Numbered from the stretch's first letter, positions 47,698 through 59,545 are shown. The stretch is DNA of 64,000 bases from Cervus elaphus (GCF_910594005.1 NC_057818.1:59594001-59658000), one strand, 5' to 3'. Numbers and translations: made by a program. Notes: a model not told the origin generated them from the letters alone.

Positions 47698-47910
47698 CAG
47701 GTGGAGCTAGTGGTAAAGAACCCACCTGCTAATACAGGAGACATGAGACTCCGGTTAAATCCCTGGGTGGGGAAAATTTCCTGGAGGACAGAAAGCAACT
47801 CACTCCAGTATTCTTACCTGGAGAATCCCATGGACACAGGAGCCTGGTGAGCTACAGTCCATAGGATCGCAGGAGTGGGACTCCATGGAAGTGACTTAGC
47901 ACACATACAC
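47698..47910 (+). mobile_element. Bov-tA SINE
   Basis: A sense copy directly abutting the antisense dimer, so the two form a large inverted repeat. It ends at the left border of duplication unit 1. Confidence 0.82.
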
Positions 47911-48477
47911 ATGCTTTAGTAATAATGGGGAAGGCTCTCCACCCCAAGCTTTTCTGGATAAAATTTGAGCCAATACTGAAGTACTAAAGGAAGTCCCCCA
48001 TCATTGGTAACTAGAGAATATTCCAGGACTGTTTCTTTAACCACAGCCTAATTTCACAACAGCCTGACACACACCTAATTTTGACGTTCTTTGCCCTAAA
48101 TCTTGGATTATTGTCCCCATCACCACCCTTACCTTGTGGCGGGATGGAGTCAGGGCAAGCTTTTCCCATTGACTGCACACCATTAATGGCCTCACTTATG
48201 GTGGCCTTTTCCTGAGCCCCCACCCCCAGTCACAACATGGGTAGCCCCTGCTGATCTTTTCCCTCGTTAATGGCCAGCCCCATACTGTAGCAGTTGCTGG
48301 AAATCTTTTTCTCTTCTTAAAGTCAGCTTCCTGCAAGCTCTTTTTCCTTCGGAAGCTCTCCTTGGAGTCCGTTTACCAGATGTATTATCTTTTCGCTTTC
48401 TGGGAGTGTGTTCTTCACTGCCAAGCCAACCAGTGAACGCCTACCTCTCTGGAATTTTTTCTTTCAATACAAAGTAT

Positions 48478-48605
48478 AAAAATACGGATTTATAAAAAAA
48501 ATTTATACAATTTACATATATAATTATACAAACTTGTATATAATTGTATATATCATATATATATAATGTATATAATTTATACAAAATTTTATACAGAATA
48601 CAGAT
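48478..48605. repeat. AT-rich microsatellite-like tract, unit 1 only
   Basis: Runs of tatata and taatttat fill this stretch. The paralogous site in unit 2 (about 60235-60250) is almost without it. Confidence 0.7.
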
Positions 48606-48659
48606 AATATATGCCGAGGCCGTACTTACTTCCATGACTAGCCTTCTAAAAGCACCTTT

Positions 48660-48886
48660 GGTTCAGTTTTCAGTCGCTCAGTCGTGTCCGACTCTGCGAC
48701 ACCATGAATCGCAGCACGCCAGGCCTCCCTGTCCATCATCAACTCCCGGAGTCTACTCAAACCCATGTCCATCGAGTCGGTGATGCCATCCAGCCATCTC
48801 ATCCTCTGTCGTCCCCTTCTCCTGCCCCCAATCCTTCCCAGCCTTAGGGTCTTTTCCAATGAGTGAACTCTTCGCATGAGGTGGCC
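48660..48886 (-). mobile_element. BovB 3' fragment, unit 1 only
   Basis: Antisense BovB end flanked by aagcacctt on both sides (near 48649 and 48888). Unit 2 has the uninterrupted site, gaaagcaccttagtc, near 60288. Confidence 0.9.
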
Positions 48887-49039
48887 TTAAGCACCTTAGC
48901 CAGCATTATTTTTGCCTCACGAAGCTTGAGACTGAAAACGTACCTATTTTCTGCAAGAGTCGAAATGTGAGGAAATCAGAGAATTTCAGGGGCTCCTCAC
49001 CCTCCAGGCTATTCCCAGCTCCTGGCCTACAAATCCATC

Positions 49040-49200
49040 CCTGGACTTTCCGTACGTCAGGTTTGCCAACATGGCCGCCCCCTGTTGTGAACTGGGCGCA
49101 GACATATTGCCTGTCTAGGACGTAACGGAAGTTGGTTCGTCAGCTCCAGTGACAGCCCAGATCCACTTCGGCATCCGTAGACAGGTCTAGACGTCAAAGC
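49040..49200 (+). promoter_or_regulatory. ZNF350: ZNF350 promoter
   Basis: CpG-rich, with a CRE-like tacgtcagg (49053-49061), a YY1-type core (caacatggccgcccc, 49067-49081) and an ETS-type core in gacgtaacggaagttg (about 49120-49135). The arrangement is conserved in the unit-2 copy at 60450-60540, which points to functional constraint or recent duplication. The start site is inferred. Confidence 0.7.
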
Positions 49201-49437
49201 AGTTCACCGAAGTAGGAGGGTGTTTAGGTTTGCCGTCGGTCTGGGGAAAATCTGTTTAGTATGTGATTTTTGTCCCTGAATTTTCTTTCTTCTTCTTCTT
49301 TCTTGTCGTCACAGTAGTGGTATTGTTTCGCCCAGGGTGATACGTGGACTTGCTGCCGTCTGGACCCCTGGGATTATCTCCAGAGGGCAGAGGCATAAGG
49401 CAGAAGTGCCGAGGTGGTTATATTTAAGGGGAACCAG
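49201..49437 (+). other. ZNF350: ZNF350 untranslated exon 1 (3' end inferred from the donor)
   Basis: Proposed to end at gggaaccag before the donor gtgggtac (49438). The donor and the following intron text are paralogous to the ZNF614 exon-1 donor at 14340 and are kept in unit 2 (60831). No in-frame long ORF is present. Confidence 0.5.
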
Positions 49438-49769
49438 GTGGGTACTGGCTTTGGGAACCAGACGCGGAGTTTGTCTGTGGTTTGCATTGGGGGTGTCCTG
49501 GGGGTCAGTATGATTAGATTTTGTAGAGATCAATGCTTTTCTTCCAGTTTTCAGGGCTTGGGGTTCTGTGGATCACTCCGCGTGCAGGGTGTACAGTGGC
49601 ATTGACGACGATCGCAGTGTCGGGTTTAGATTGGGGATTTAATTCGGCGCTCAGTGATGGCGAGGGGGTGCCTGGGTCATCACATGAGGGTGTCTGTACC
49701 AGGTTTCGGGTTAATAAGGAAGCGCCAGAAGACCGTACATCCCAGGGTAATAGTTCCAAACCATCTGTA

Positions 49770-51330
49770 TTTTCTCTTTTATAATTGGTTTACAACATTG
49801 TGAATTTCATCTCTTTAATATTCTTTTCCATTATGATTTATGATAGGACACTGAGTATAGCTCCCTGTGCTATGCTGTAGGACCTTGGTTATCCTGGTGT
49901 TTAGCTTTTATTCGAGAAGTTGACTATAGAACGAGAGACTGAACCAGCAATGACAATATGTCTTATGTTGTCTGTGCGGCTTTCGCACAGCAAAGGCAGA
50001 GAATATCGTGACAGAGGCATTTTGGCCTGCAAATTTGAAAATCCGTCTGTACTTTTAGCAGAAACTATTTGTCAACACTTGCACTCACCTCCTAATAACG
50101 ATGTATTGCAACAACACCGTTACTTTGGAGAAGGAAATGGCTACCCGCTCCAGTATTCTTGCCTGGAGAATTCCATGGACAGAGGAGCCTGGCAGAATAC
50201 AGTCCATGGGATGCAAAAAGTAGGACACGACTGAGCAACTAACACACACCGTTACTTTCCTCCCTGACAAACGTGAAAACTTTGTTCTTTGCTAGCAGAA
50301 TCTCCATTTTGTTTAATTATCTGGCAAGGTGCCTTCTGGCAAGGTCACCCATATCCCAATTTATTCGGAAGTCATGACTGGTCTTAGTCAATCATGTGGT
50401 TTGAGTTCCCATTGCTAGTGATTGAGTTTGTACTAAGAAAAGAGCTTATGTATATGGGGCGGTTCTAACTAGCTATGTATGTAGAAATGTGCTTTGGGGT
50501 TTCTAGAGGAGCATTTTTTTCTTTTAAAGAAGTAAGGCCTTGGATCTCTTTTTTCATGTCGATAATGATATTGTTGAAAAATTTTGGCCCAATTTTCTAA
50601 TGTTAACTTTATGGTGTTGTAATTATTCATTCCTCATCATTATAGTTTATTTAGTTTTGCCTGTTTTCAACTATATATATGTATATACCACATCTTCCTT
50701 ATCTGTTCATCTATTGATGGACACTTGGGTTGCATCTGTGTCTTGGCTATTGTAAGTAGTTCTGCTATGAACATTGGGATGCCTGTATCTTTTCAAATTA
50801 GTTTTCTCCACATCATGCACTTTTTTAATGTCAGGCTTAATATTTTTGAGACTCATTTATGTTCTTGCACATGGATGTACTTTTTCCCCCTCTGTGTAAC
50901 AGGACTGTGCAAATATATAAATATCCACATAGTAAATATTTTGTGGTTTGCATGCCACCATTCTCTCACGTATACGTCTTTATTTTTGTTTTATAGTCCT
51001 TGAAAGATGTAAAAGGCATTCTTAGCTTGAAAGCTGAGCAAAGACTGTTGTTTTTCCATAGCATTCTATTGTTTGAATATATGATTTTCCGACTATTTAT
51101 GAAATTTGTGTTGCTTGCATTTCGGTTTATTATGAATAATGTTACTATGGAAATTCATGACAGTGTCCTCTGGTTCAACCTATACTTTTGGAGGGATGCC
51201 CCAGATTTTGGGAGGGATGTATTTTTTAGCTGTCTTCTGGCTTGGTGAACATGTGGAGATGCAGGGAGAGTGACCCTCCTGTAGGGGGCTCTCCTCACCC
51301 TTCCACACATACCCTGTCCTGGGCACCTCT
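49770..51330 (-). mobile_element. L1-derived sequence in ZNF350 intron 1
   Basis: Antisense L1 3' tail (tggtttacaacattgtgaat, 49785 onward) and an ORF2-end region (atctgttcatctattgatgg, about 50699). Both are shared with unit 2, so they predate the duplication. Confidence 0.6.
50127..50246 (+). mobile_element. Bov-tA fragment, unit 1 only
   Basis: Sense 3' part of Bov-tA with a perfect 12-bp target-site duplication, caccgttacttt, at 50115-50126 and 50247-50258. Unit 2 has the empty site (gcaccattactta, near 62195). Confidence 0.92.
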
Positions 51331-51454
51331 TCCATGTGACTGTTCCTGAGTTACATCTTTTTGTAAGTAAATATAATACCTAAAATGTTTCTCTGAGTTC
51401 TGGGATCCATTCTAACATATTTTTGTTTGTTTTGTTTTTGGTCTTTGTTTTGTT

Positions 51455-51580
51455 TTTTTGCTTCGTTTTTGGCCATGCCACACAGCATGTGGGTTCTTAG
51501 TTCCCTGACCAGGGATGGAACCCATGCCCCCTGCAGTAGAAGCACAGAGTCCTAGCCACTGGACCTCCACAGAATTCCCT
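51455..51580 (-). mobile_element. CHR-type SINE shared by both duplication units
   Basis: Antisense: ggccatgccacacagcatgt to ctccacagaattccctc. The same insertion is present at 63418-63530, so it predates the duplication. Confidence 0.82.
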
Positions 51581-51589
51581 CCTCTAGCA

Positions 51590-51850
51590 AATGAATAAAC
51601 CCAAGGAGGGGGTCATTGGACCCTGCAATCTGTGGCCAGTTGCTTGGAAGCACAGGTGACAATCTGGACTTGTGTTTGCACATGAAGCAGAGGGTAGAGG
51701 CCAGTCTCATAGGACTGAGCCTTTAACTCATGAAATATGATATTATCTCCAGGTACATAGTGGCGGAATTGAGTTGAAGTGTAGGACATCCAGCCGGTGT
51801 TGTAGAATTGTTTCATGATGTGTTAATAAAGAACTATGTATCAAATTGGT
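51590..51850 (+). repeat. Old LTR-like repeat fragment
   Basis: The text caggtgacaatctggacttg, then gaattgagttgaagtgtagg, matches 63545-63800 closely and 3838-3952 and 39885-40110 distantly. Confidence 0.5.
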
Positions 51851-52587
51851 GTCAGAATCACACCTTGTTGTGTATGAGTTTCTTGTTATTACATTTCCCT
51901 CTTCTGATAGCACCACAAACTGTGTTTTAAGAGAGCTGTTAGTGTTCATTATGACACTGGAGAGTGCATACAACATATAATTTTTGTTTGTCAAATTCTT
52001 GTTAATTAGTACTTTTATACTTTCTTCTGACAACATAGTAGTCTTAGAGCACTTCAACTTCATTTATATACGATTATTTTGTATTTTAATTTATTATATA
52101 TTTAAAACCTTCTAAGATATTACCAGTATTTTTTATAACAAAGCGTTTCTGGTTTGAGCAGTATGTTGGTTTTCAAAATGAAGTACGTGTAGTTACAGGA
52201 TGTATAAAAATTTTTGAGTAGGTTCCTGACCGCACATGGTTTAAAGGAAACAGTGCCCAGCGCCTCTCCTCCCATGTGGGTCCCTTTTGTATAACTGAAC
52301 TGCCTGCGATTCTCCTGCTCCTGAGGCCTGCTGCTGGATGAATCTCTTGTCCCTCATCTCATTTGACAGTCACCCACTTAAGGTTCATGGAACAAAGGAA
52401 CATTACCTCCGTCACATTCAGAAGCTTAGGTTTTTTTGGCCAGAGGTATAAAAGTTTCTGGGGCTACCAATAAAGGGACACTCAGCAATGCTGTGGGCAT
52501 TGGGCTAAGATGAGCACCCAGGAGCAGCGATAGCATCCAAGCCCAGAGGAAATGTACCCTCAGCTTGAATTTTCTCCTCCACCCAAG

Positions 52588-52781
52588 GTCCTGAGTCCCC
52601 AGGAGCAAAAGAATCAGTCGAAGGAGGACGAACAGGATTTGGTAGCAGCATTTTCTTGGGATATGCTTGATTGAAGACAAATTTCAGAACAGAAATTGGG
52701 AACAGATCCAGGAGACATATCAACAGAGCCTCCCGGTTGCCAGGCGTTTTCAGAGAACAGAAGAAAATGATCGAGGCCCAG
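52588..52781 (+). other. ZNF350: ZNF350 exon 2 (5'UTR plus start codon)
   Basis: Acceptor tcctccacccaag, then an exon ending ATG ATC GAG GCC CAG (52767-52781) with donor gtgact. It is the same form as exon 2 of ZNF432 and ZNF614. Confidence 0.85.
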
Positions 52782-55700
52782 GTGACTTCTGGTTTGTTTC
52801 ATTCTTTCCGTTGTTCCCCAGTGGGCTTGTAGAAACCTGTAAAAAAAATCACTTTCATTAGTCTATCAAGTATAAATTTGTATATCTTTTCCTGTTTTAT
52901 ATACACACACACATGTATGTGAGAATGTAGAGTTTCTCGCTTAATAAAGAACATTTAGTTCTACATACTATGGAAAGTTCCAATTGGATAAATGAATGGA
53001 TGGCTGACTATACAATCGGAGAATGTTGCATTAGGCATTGCTTCTTTAATGATACATGAAAATAAAAGCCTTACTGGATATCTCAGTGCAGCCTGTAAGG
53101 TGGAAATGAGCAGAACACCTTTAACTTTTCTTCCACATCATCAAGATGACATCGTCATTAGACACCTCTCTTACTACAGGAAACCCTCACATTTGACGAC
53201 GTGGCCGTGGCCTTCACGTGGGAAGAGTGGCAGCTCCTGGCCCCTGCTCAGAAGGCCCTGTACCGGGACGTGATGCTGGAGAACCACAGCAACCTGGTGT
53301 CCGTGGGTGAGGACGGCTGCCTGGGTCACTGACCAGCTTCCCAGTCAGTGGCCTTTCCTTTCTCAGCTTCTGAAAGCTCTGGAGTGTCTGTGATGCTCGG
53401 TGTCCTCTCTGGCCCATGAGAAGTGGGTGTATTCTCCCTTCTCCTGTGAGAAAAGCCTTGATTCTGTAGGTTGTGAGATTGTTTTGGCCTCACATGTAGC
53501 ATTCTGCTGTCTTCACAGACCCCAAGGCGAACTCACTGGGCCTAAATAGTCTGTCATTTCCCATGAACAGGTTTTCAAGCAAGCACACCAGAGGTACTCT
53601 CCAAATTGGATCAAGGAGAACCATGGACGATGGATGATGAAGTCCACTGTCGAACCTGTTCAGGTGAGTAAGAGACCAGCAGGGGTACAGGCCGTGGAGA
53701 TGATAGTCAGAGAAGAGCCACAGCTGCGAGGGGGTTAAAGAATGGGTGAACAGTGCCTCTCTGCATTTCTCTCCCAGTATCAGAGAACTTTTCTTTGTAG
53801 GAGTTTCAGTTCAGTTCAGTCGCTCAGTCATGTCTGACTTTGCGACCCCAGGGACTGCAGCACGCCAGGCCTCCCTGTCCATCACCAACTCCCGGAGTTT
53901 ACTCCAACTCCTGTCCATCAAGTCAGTGATGCCATCCAACCATCTTATCCTCTGTTGTCCCCTTCTCCTCCCGCCTTCAATCTTTCCCAGCGTCAGAGTC
54001 TTTTTAAATGAGTCAGTTCTTTGCATCAGGTGGCCAAAGTATTGTACGAGTTTAGAGAAGAATATATCCCTTTTTAGGAAATATTCTGTGTCTTCTGGTA
54101 TCTGTTTATTTTACTGCCATCTTGATTTTTGTTTGCCTAGTGTTCTTTTCCCTATCATTTTCATATCTTTTCCTTCTCCATGCTCTTCCACCTCATTTTC
54201 TATGAAATTCCCCCTTCCAGGACCTCTCGCCACAGAGAAGACTTTTTTAAAAAAAATTTTTATTTTTTTCATTGCTGCATGCTGGCTTTTCTCTAGTTGT
54301 GGCGAAGGGGGGCTACTCCCTAGTTTGGGTGCACAGGCTTCTCATTGCAGTGGTTTCTCTTGTTTTGGAGCATGGGCTCTGGAGCTCAAGAGCTTCAGTT
54401 GTTGCAGTTCCCAGGTGCTAGAGGACAGGCTCAACAGCTGTGGCACATGGGCTTGTGCTCCCCAGCGTGTCGGATTTTCCTGAATCAGGGATCCACCTTG
54501 TGTCTCCTGCATTGGCAGGCGGTTTCTTTACCACTGAGCTACCAATGAAGCCCTCCACAGAGAAAACTTTGAATCCCTGTCTGCCGCCGTCTACTGCCCC
54601 TTCCTGCTCTACTGCTCATATTGATTTCCTTTCTCACAACCATCCCATTGGATGCCGGCCCCAAAGTAAACTGGTCTTCACTGGGGCTTCTCTCCACTCT
54701 GAGGTTTTACTAATGTTGCTTTCGCTCTTACTCAATGATCTCTTGACTTTCCAAGTTTTCTTCTTTCTAATAAGCTAACAAATTCCTTTGGCTCACTGGA
54801 GAAAACTCCCAAGTTGATACCTCCCCAGTGTGATCCAGCACAGACTTGGTTCTGTACGATTTCCTCATCTCAATGGCAGCTCTCCTTAGTTCCCAGTAGC
54901 TACCTGGTTGTGGATCATCTTCCCTCCTAGGAAACCCTACAAGTTAGCTTCTCCCTTACTCCTGTGCAGCCTCCACCCTGGCTATTCAGACATTACCTCC
55001 ACTGTCCCCACCTGCAGAGCTCTCTTCTGTAAAGGGCTCAGCTGTTCAGGATGAATTTTTAACTAGAAAATTATTTTAACATCCTGCATTCTTAGTTCCA
55101 GCCTCAACTCGATCATAATTCTTGCCTACTTCCAGTTAATTCCTTTGTGTATTTAGTAGTTTTGAAACTTCTTCTCATTTTTGTAGACCTTATCATCACA
55201 TTCACTTCCTGAAAGCTTTCACTTCTTTTCCCTGGTGTCCTGATAACATTAAGTACCAGGTAACCACATTCCCTTTCAGGACAAAAAAATTCTTCTTTCG
55301 TCATGACAGATCATCTTATTCACACAGAGATTTACATCTTCCTAAACCTCCCAGTCTGCTCCGTACATGGAATAGCTTCCTTGATTCCTTCCTCTATGAA
55401 TTTTTTTGATAATGAAGTGTAAAGTGAAATGTTAGAGCAGTCTGAGCCACTCAGATGGGAAAGAATTCACCTGCAAGGCAGTATATCCAGGTTCAATCCC
55501 TGGGTTGGAAAGACCCCTGGAGATGGAAATGGCAACCCACTCCAAACCACTGGGAAATTCCATGGACAGAGGAGCTTGCTGGGCTTCTGTTGCAAAGAGT
55601 TGGATATGACTGAGCAACTAAGCCACAAACACAGCAGTTGAAAAAAACATACCAAGAGCTTTTGTTCTAAGAGAATGAGACATGAATTTATCAAAATTTA

Positions 55701-58124
55701 TAATAAATAATATGTCTAGGTGGTGTAGAGTGCTGTGATGAAATTAAGTTGCGTAATGGACCGGTGTGAGCCAGCGCTCCTCTTTTAGGAAAGGAGCAGC
55801 TCTCCAAGGTGCAGATTATAACTTAGATGTGCTTGCAGTTCTCTGCTGTGTCATTTTCTTTCTTTTTTCCCCTTCTTTTAAAAAATTTTTTTGCCGCAAG
55901 ACATGTGGAATCTTACTCAGATGGTAGAGAATTCACCTGCGATGTGCGAGACCTGGGTTCAATCCCTGGGTTGGGAAGATCCCTTGGAGAGGGGAATGGC
56001 AACCCACACCAGAATTCTGGCCTAGAGAATTCCCTGGTCAGAGGAACCTGGCAGGCTCCAGTCCATGGGGTCGCAAAAGAGTCAAACACGGCTGAGCGAC
56101 TAACACACCGGGGATTGAACCCAAGCCCTCTGTACTGGAAGCGAAGAGTCTTAATGGCTAAACTGGCAGGAGAGTCCCTGTGTCATTCTCTTCATTCTTC
56201 TCATACCAACAACAACACTGGATCCATGGGGAGGCCTGTCTTCCTCCAAATTGAGCCAGAGTTCCTCCACCCCTCTCCCTGTCCATCGCTCCTTTCCACC
56301 AGTTTTCCCAGCATGTAGCTGTTCTCCTCATGTTCTGCCTCTGCCCCGTGAAGTGGTTTTACCCCTCTACAGTGTAGGCTCTCTGCACCTGTGGATTGTG
56401 TTTGTGACTCCCCAGCACTAGCACCGTTCCTGGTCCACCACCGTCAGCAGTCAGGATCTGTGGACTGGATGAGTCCATATCACAAAATGGATAAGGTGCC
56501 CTGCAACCTCTGGGCTCCTTCTCACAGAACACTGCTTGTATTTTACATTCTCTGCATGTCTGCAAGGCTAGTGTTTAGAAGGTATTCAAATCTGTATTTA
56601 TTCATTGTGAATTATCCGACCCTGTTTTACACTACTTTTTCCTTTTGACTGGTTTGTGGCACTGTTCCAATGTGCAGGGAACATTAAACATAGAATTTTA
56701 TTTACACTTATAAAAACATCCCCAGAAAGATTCCTCACATCAGGGTATTTTTAGGAAATTCATTTTTCTTCTTTTTATTAGAAGTCTGGAAATTTGATGA
56801 CCACCTGCTGGAGTACTTACAAGATGAGAGCATGGAGAAGAGACTAGAACAATGGCATGAACAGAACCCACTAGAAAATGCTGTTCATCAGCGCATAACT
56901 CATTTTCTGCGCAGGCAGCATCATGATGTGTTTGACTTGCATGGAAAATGTATGAAATCAAATTTAACTTTACTTTCTCAAAACCTCAGCTATGAAATAA
57001 ACAGCTCCAATGAGCTTACTGGAGATGAGAAATCCTGTCGCCATGCTGACAGTGAACAGTTGCATCCTGAAGTTAAATTCCCCCAAAGCCAAAAACCCAT
57101 CAGCTCCAAATCCCCATTCAACGAGCATCAGAAAACTAAAAAAACAGAAAAGCCTCATGTATGTGGTGAATGTGGGAAAGCTTTCATCAAAAAGTCTTGG
57201 CTCACTGATCATCAGATAATTCACACAGGAGAGAAGCCCCATCGATGTAATCTTTGTGACAAAGCATTCTCTAGAAAATTCATGCTCACTGAACACCAGA
57301 GAACGCACACAGGAGAGAAACCTTACCAATGCGCTGATTGTGGCAAAGCCTTCCTCAAGAAATCACGGCTCAACATACATCAGAAAACCCACACTGGAGA
57401 GAAACGGTATATCTGCAGTGACTGTGGAAAGGGCTTCATCCAAAAGGGAAATCTCATTGTACATCAGCGAATTCACACAGGTGAGAAACCTTACACATGC
57501 AATGAATGTGGAAAAGGCTTCATCCAGAAGACCTGCCTCATCGCCCATCAGAGATTTCACACGGGAAAGACTCCTTTTGTGTGTAGTGAATGTGGAAAAT
57601 CCTGTTCCCAGAAGTCAGGTCTCATTAAACATCAAAGAATTCACACAGGAGAGAAACCCTTTGAATGCAGTGACTGTGGGAAAGCCTTCACTACAAAGCA
57701 AAAGCTCATTGTCCATCAAAGGACTCACACAGGAGAGAGACCTTATACCTGCAATGAGTGTGGGAAAGCTTTTGCCTACATGTCTTGCCTTGGTAAACAT
57801 AGGAAAATACACACAAGAGAGAAACATGGAGATGCAATGAAGGGGGAGAAACCTGCCTCAGAGACAAGTGATGCCATGCAGCAGAAGAACCTCGTTAACT
57901 TGGTGGCTGTGCAGGTGCCTTCCATGGCCCTTCAGCCGTCAGTCAACATCAGTGAACTCCTAGCAAATAGGAACATCATCATAACGGGACCACCTGTGGG
58001 CAGGTGTGCACCCGCAGGAGATGATAGAGGGTCTGCAGAGGACAGAACCCTTAAGAACGCAGTGAGCATGGTTGTGCCTTCGGTGGTCAATTATGTTTTA
58101 TTTTGTGTCACAGAAAACCCCTAG
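52767..58124 (+). CDS. ZNF350: ZNF350 (ZBRK1) ortholog: KRAB zinc-finger, BRCA1-linked repressor
   Basis: Coding exons 52767-52781, 53180-53306, 53571-53663 and 56782-58124 join in phase to 525 aa (human about 532). KRAB-A: TFDDVAVAFTWEEWQLL, LYRDVMLENHSNL. KRAB-B: GFQASTPEVLSKLDQGEPW. After a spacer, eight intact fingers span about residues 204-426. A tail of about 100 residues follows, with VPSMALQPSVNISELLANRN and ending NYVLFCVTENP; this tail is specific to ZNF350. In human, ZBRK1 represses genes such as GADD45A together with BRCA1, which contacts the C-terminal fingers and tail; KRAB recruits TRIM28. Fingers 4-6 (GFIQKGNLIVHQRIH, GFIQKTCLIAHQRFH, KSCSQKSGLIKHQRIH) match the human protein. 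One KRAB-B codon is missing relative to its neighbours. Confidence 0.95.
53180..53306 (+). CDS. ZNF350: ZNF350 KRAB-A exon
   Basis: A 127-nt exon from acceptor cttactacag to donor gtgagg. Nearly identical in nucleotides to the ZNF432 KRAB-A exon over its central part. ENY of the family has become ENH here. Confidence 0.95.
53571..53663 (+). CDS. ZNF350: ZNF350 KRAB-B exon
   Basis: A 93-nt exon from acceptor catgaacag to donor gtgagta, one codon shorter than the 96-nt form in ZNF432 and ZNF614. It encodes FQASTPEVLSKLDQGEPW and then TMDDEVHCRTCS. Confidence 0.92.
53808..54043 (-). mobile_element. BovB 3' fragment
   Basis: Antisense BovB end (cagttcagttcagtcgctca) in the intron after the KRAB-B exon. 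Confidence 0.88.
54265..54555 (-). mobile_element. CHR-2-like SINE, long form
   Basis: Antisense: ttctctagttgtggcgaagg, gaggacaggctcaacagctg, ending ttaccactgagctacca. Confidence 0.75.
54560..55430. other. Intronic DNA of ZNF350, no gene recognised
   Basis: Pyrimidine-rich, with old repeat character in parts (about 54600-55270 reads like an antisense old element). Nothing I can name. Confidence 0.35.
55440..55634 (+). mobile_element. Bov-tA SINE
   Basis: Sense copy: gagccactcagatgggaaag through ggatatgactgagcaacta. Confidence 0.82.
55880..56180 (-). mobile_element. CHR SINE carrying a nested sense Bov-tA (55915-56108)
   Basis: CHR text on both sides (gccgcaagacatgtggaatc; ggggattgaacccaagccc) is interrupted by a Bov-tA with ggttcaatccctgggttggg and gctgagcgactaacacac. 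Confidence 0.82.
56181..56781. other. Last intron of ZNF350, distal part
   Basis: No repeat or gene recognised. It ends in the acceptor of the finger exon. Confidence 0.4.
56782..58124 (+). CDS. ZNF350: ZNF350 terminal exon: spacer, eight fingers, C-terminal tail
   Basis: Opens after tctttttattag; stop TAG at 58122-58124. Fingers start at HVCGECGKAFIKKSW and end at YMSCLGKHRKIH; all C2H2 ligands are present. The tail carries MQQKNLVNLVAVQVPSM and continues to the end without low-complexity sequence. Confidence 0.95.
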
Positions 58125-59225
58125 GAGAAAAACTCGAGACATACTATGTGTAAAAATTAGAAATCGTTGAGCAAAAATATCTAGGTCAGATGGTGGCTGA
58201 AAAGTTTATACTGAGAGCAACTGTATAAATGCTGAGACCAGGAACCCATGATATGCTCATCCAGTTAAATATATGCATTGATACTGAGGCATAATCTGAT
58301 GTTAACCCAAACACAAACACATCAATTGCTCTGTTGTGTCCGTTGAATGAATGAAGGAAGGAAGCCTGAGTCCAACTAAGTGGAAGAAATAAGTAGGTGA
58401 AGTTTTTAAGCATACAATTTGTATGTGGAAGGTTCCCATGAACAAACAGGGCTAATACTGGTTTGGTGGGCTATGGGATGTGTATATATATATCAATTCT
58501 GTTTCTCCAGGGCAAGGTGAAGGACTGACTGAAAACTGGGATGTCTACCTTAAACTCTAAGAAATTTTATATTATGCAGAGGGATTTAGATCGAGCCAGT
58601 TTGCCTCAGTCTTAGATTGAGTCATTTTGTTCATTTACTGAGTATTTGTTGAATACTTCCCTTTTTACTGGATCCTGTCTTAGGAGCTGAGGATACAGTG
58701 GTGATTAAGCCCTTGAAAAAACCCATGGTCTCCCAGAGAGAGCTTTGAGGTAACTGTATTATTTTAAGTAGTACATCAGCTAATCTGTTAATAGTAAGAG
58801 GATGTAAATACATACACTAAATGAAATAGATATTTTCTTAGTCCCTTCTGGTTACTATGAGAGAAGACCATCACCTGCGTAGCTTATAGAAACAGAAATT
58901 CATTTCTCACTGTTCTGGAAGCTACAAAGTCCCAGATTAAGGTGCCTGCAGATTTAGTATCTCACATCCAAGTACTAAGCAAGCCTGACCCTCTGAGCTT
59001 TTCAGCTCAGATGAGATCAGCACATTCAGGGTATTACAGCCATAGACAGACTTGGTATCTAATGAGGACTCCTGGCTCATAGAAGACGGTCATCCCACTG
59101 TATCCTCATGTTGGGGAAAGGGCAAAGCGGGGGTGGGTTCTCTTCTATAAAGGCACTATTCCCAGTCATGAGGGCTCCACCCTTTGGACCCAGTCACCTC
59201 TTAAATGCCCCACTTCTTAATACCA
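58125..59225 (+). other. ZNF350 3'UTR and downstream DNA
   Basis: No clear AATAAA close behind the stop. An ancient L2/MIR-like fragment lies near 58635-58740 (ctgagtatttgttgaatact, ctgaggatacagtgg), and old repeat-like text at 58830-59220. Confidence 0.4.
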
Positions 59226-59229
59226 TTCT

Positions 59230-59545
59230 ATTTTGTTTTTAATATTTTAATTTTATTGGAATATGGCTGATTTACAATGCTGTGTTAGTTTCAAGTGTAC
59301 AGCAAAGGATTCAATTATATATATGTATGATTCCCTGATGGCTCAGCCAGTAAAAAATCTACCGCTTTGCAGGAGGCCCAGGTCCAATCCCTGAGTTGGG
59401 AATTTCCCTTGGAGGAGAGCAGCAACCCACTCTAGTATTCTTGCCTGGCGTATCCCATGGACAGAGGAGCCTGGTGGGCTACATTATAGTCCACAGGGTG
59501 GCACAGACTCAGACACAACTGAAGCGAGATAGCACACACGCATGG
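59230..59545. mobile_element. L1 3' tail (minus, 59230-59325) followed by a Bov-tA (plus, 59328-59545)
   Basis: L1: gaatatggctgatttacaat. Bov-tA: gattccctgatggctcagcc through gacacaactgaagcgagat. The Bov-tA marks the left border of duplication unit 2, just as another does for unit 1. Confidence 0.75.

Larger units (their letters stand above)
47911..52047 (+). repeat. Segmental duplication, unit 1 (contains the ZNF350 promoter)
   Basis: Collinear with 59545-64000 throughout: agcttttctggata near the start, the promoter with gcgcagacatattgc, the L1 tail, gacagtgtcctctggttcaa, and gaagcagagggtagaggcca near the end. It differs by discrete insertions listed separately. The right limit is the window end of unit 2, so the true duplication may be longer. 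Confidence 0.9.

Noticed and set aside
53746..54483. A 245-aa plus-strand ORF in the ZNF350 intron
   Set aside because: It runs through a BovB 3' fragment and a CHR SINE in antisense; no protein family is visible.
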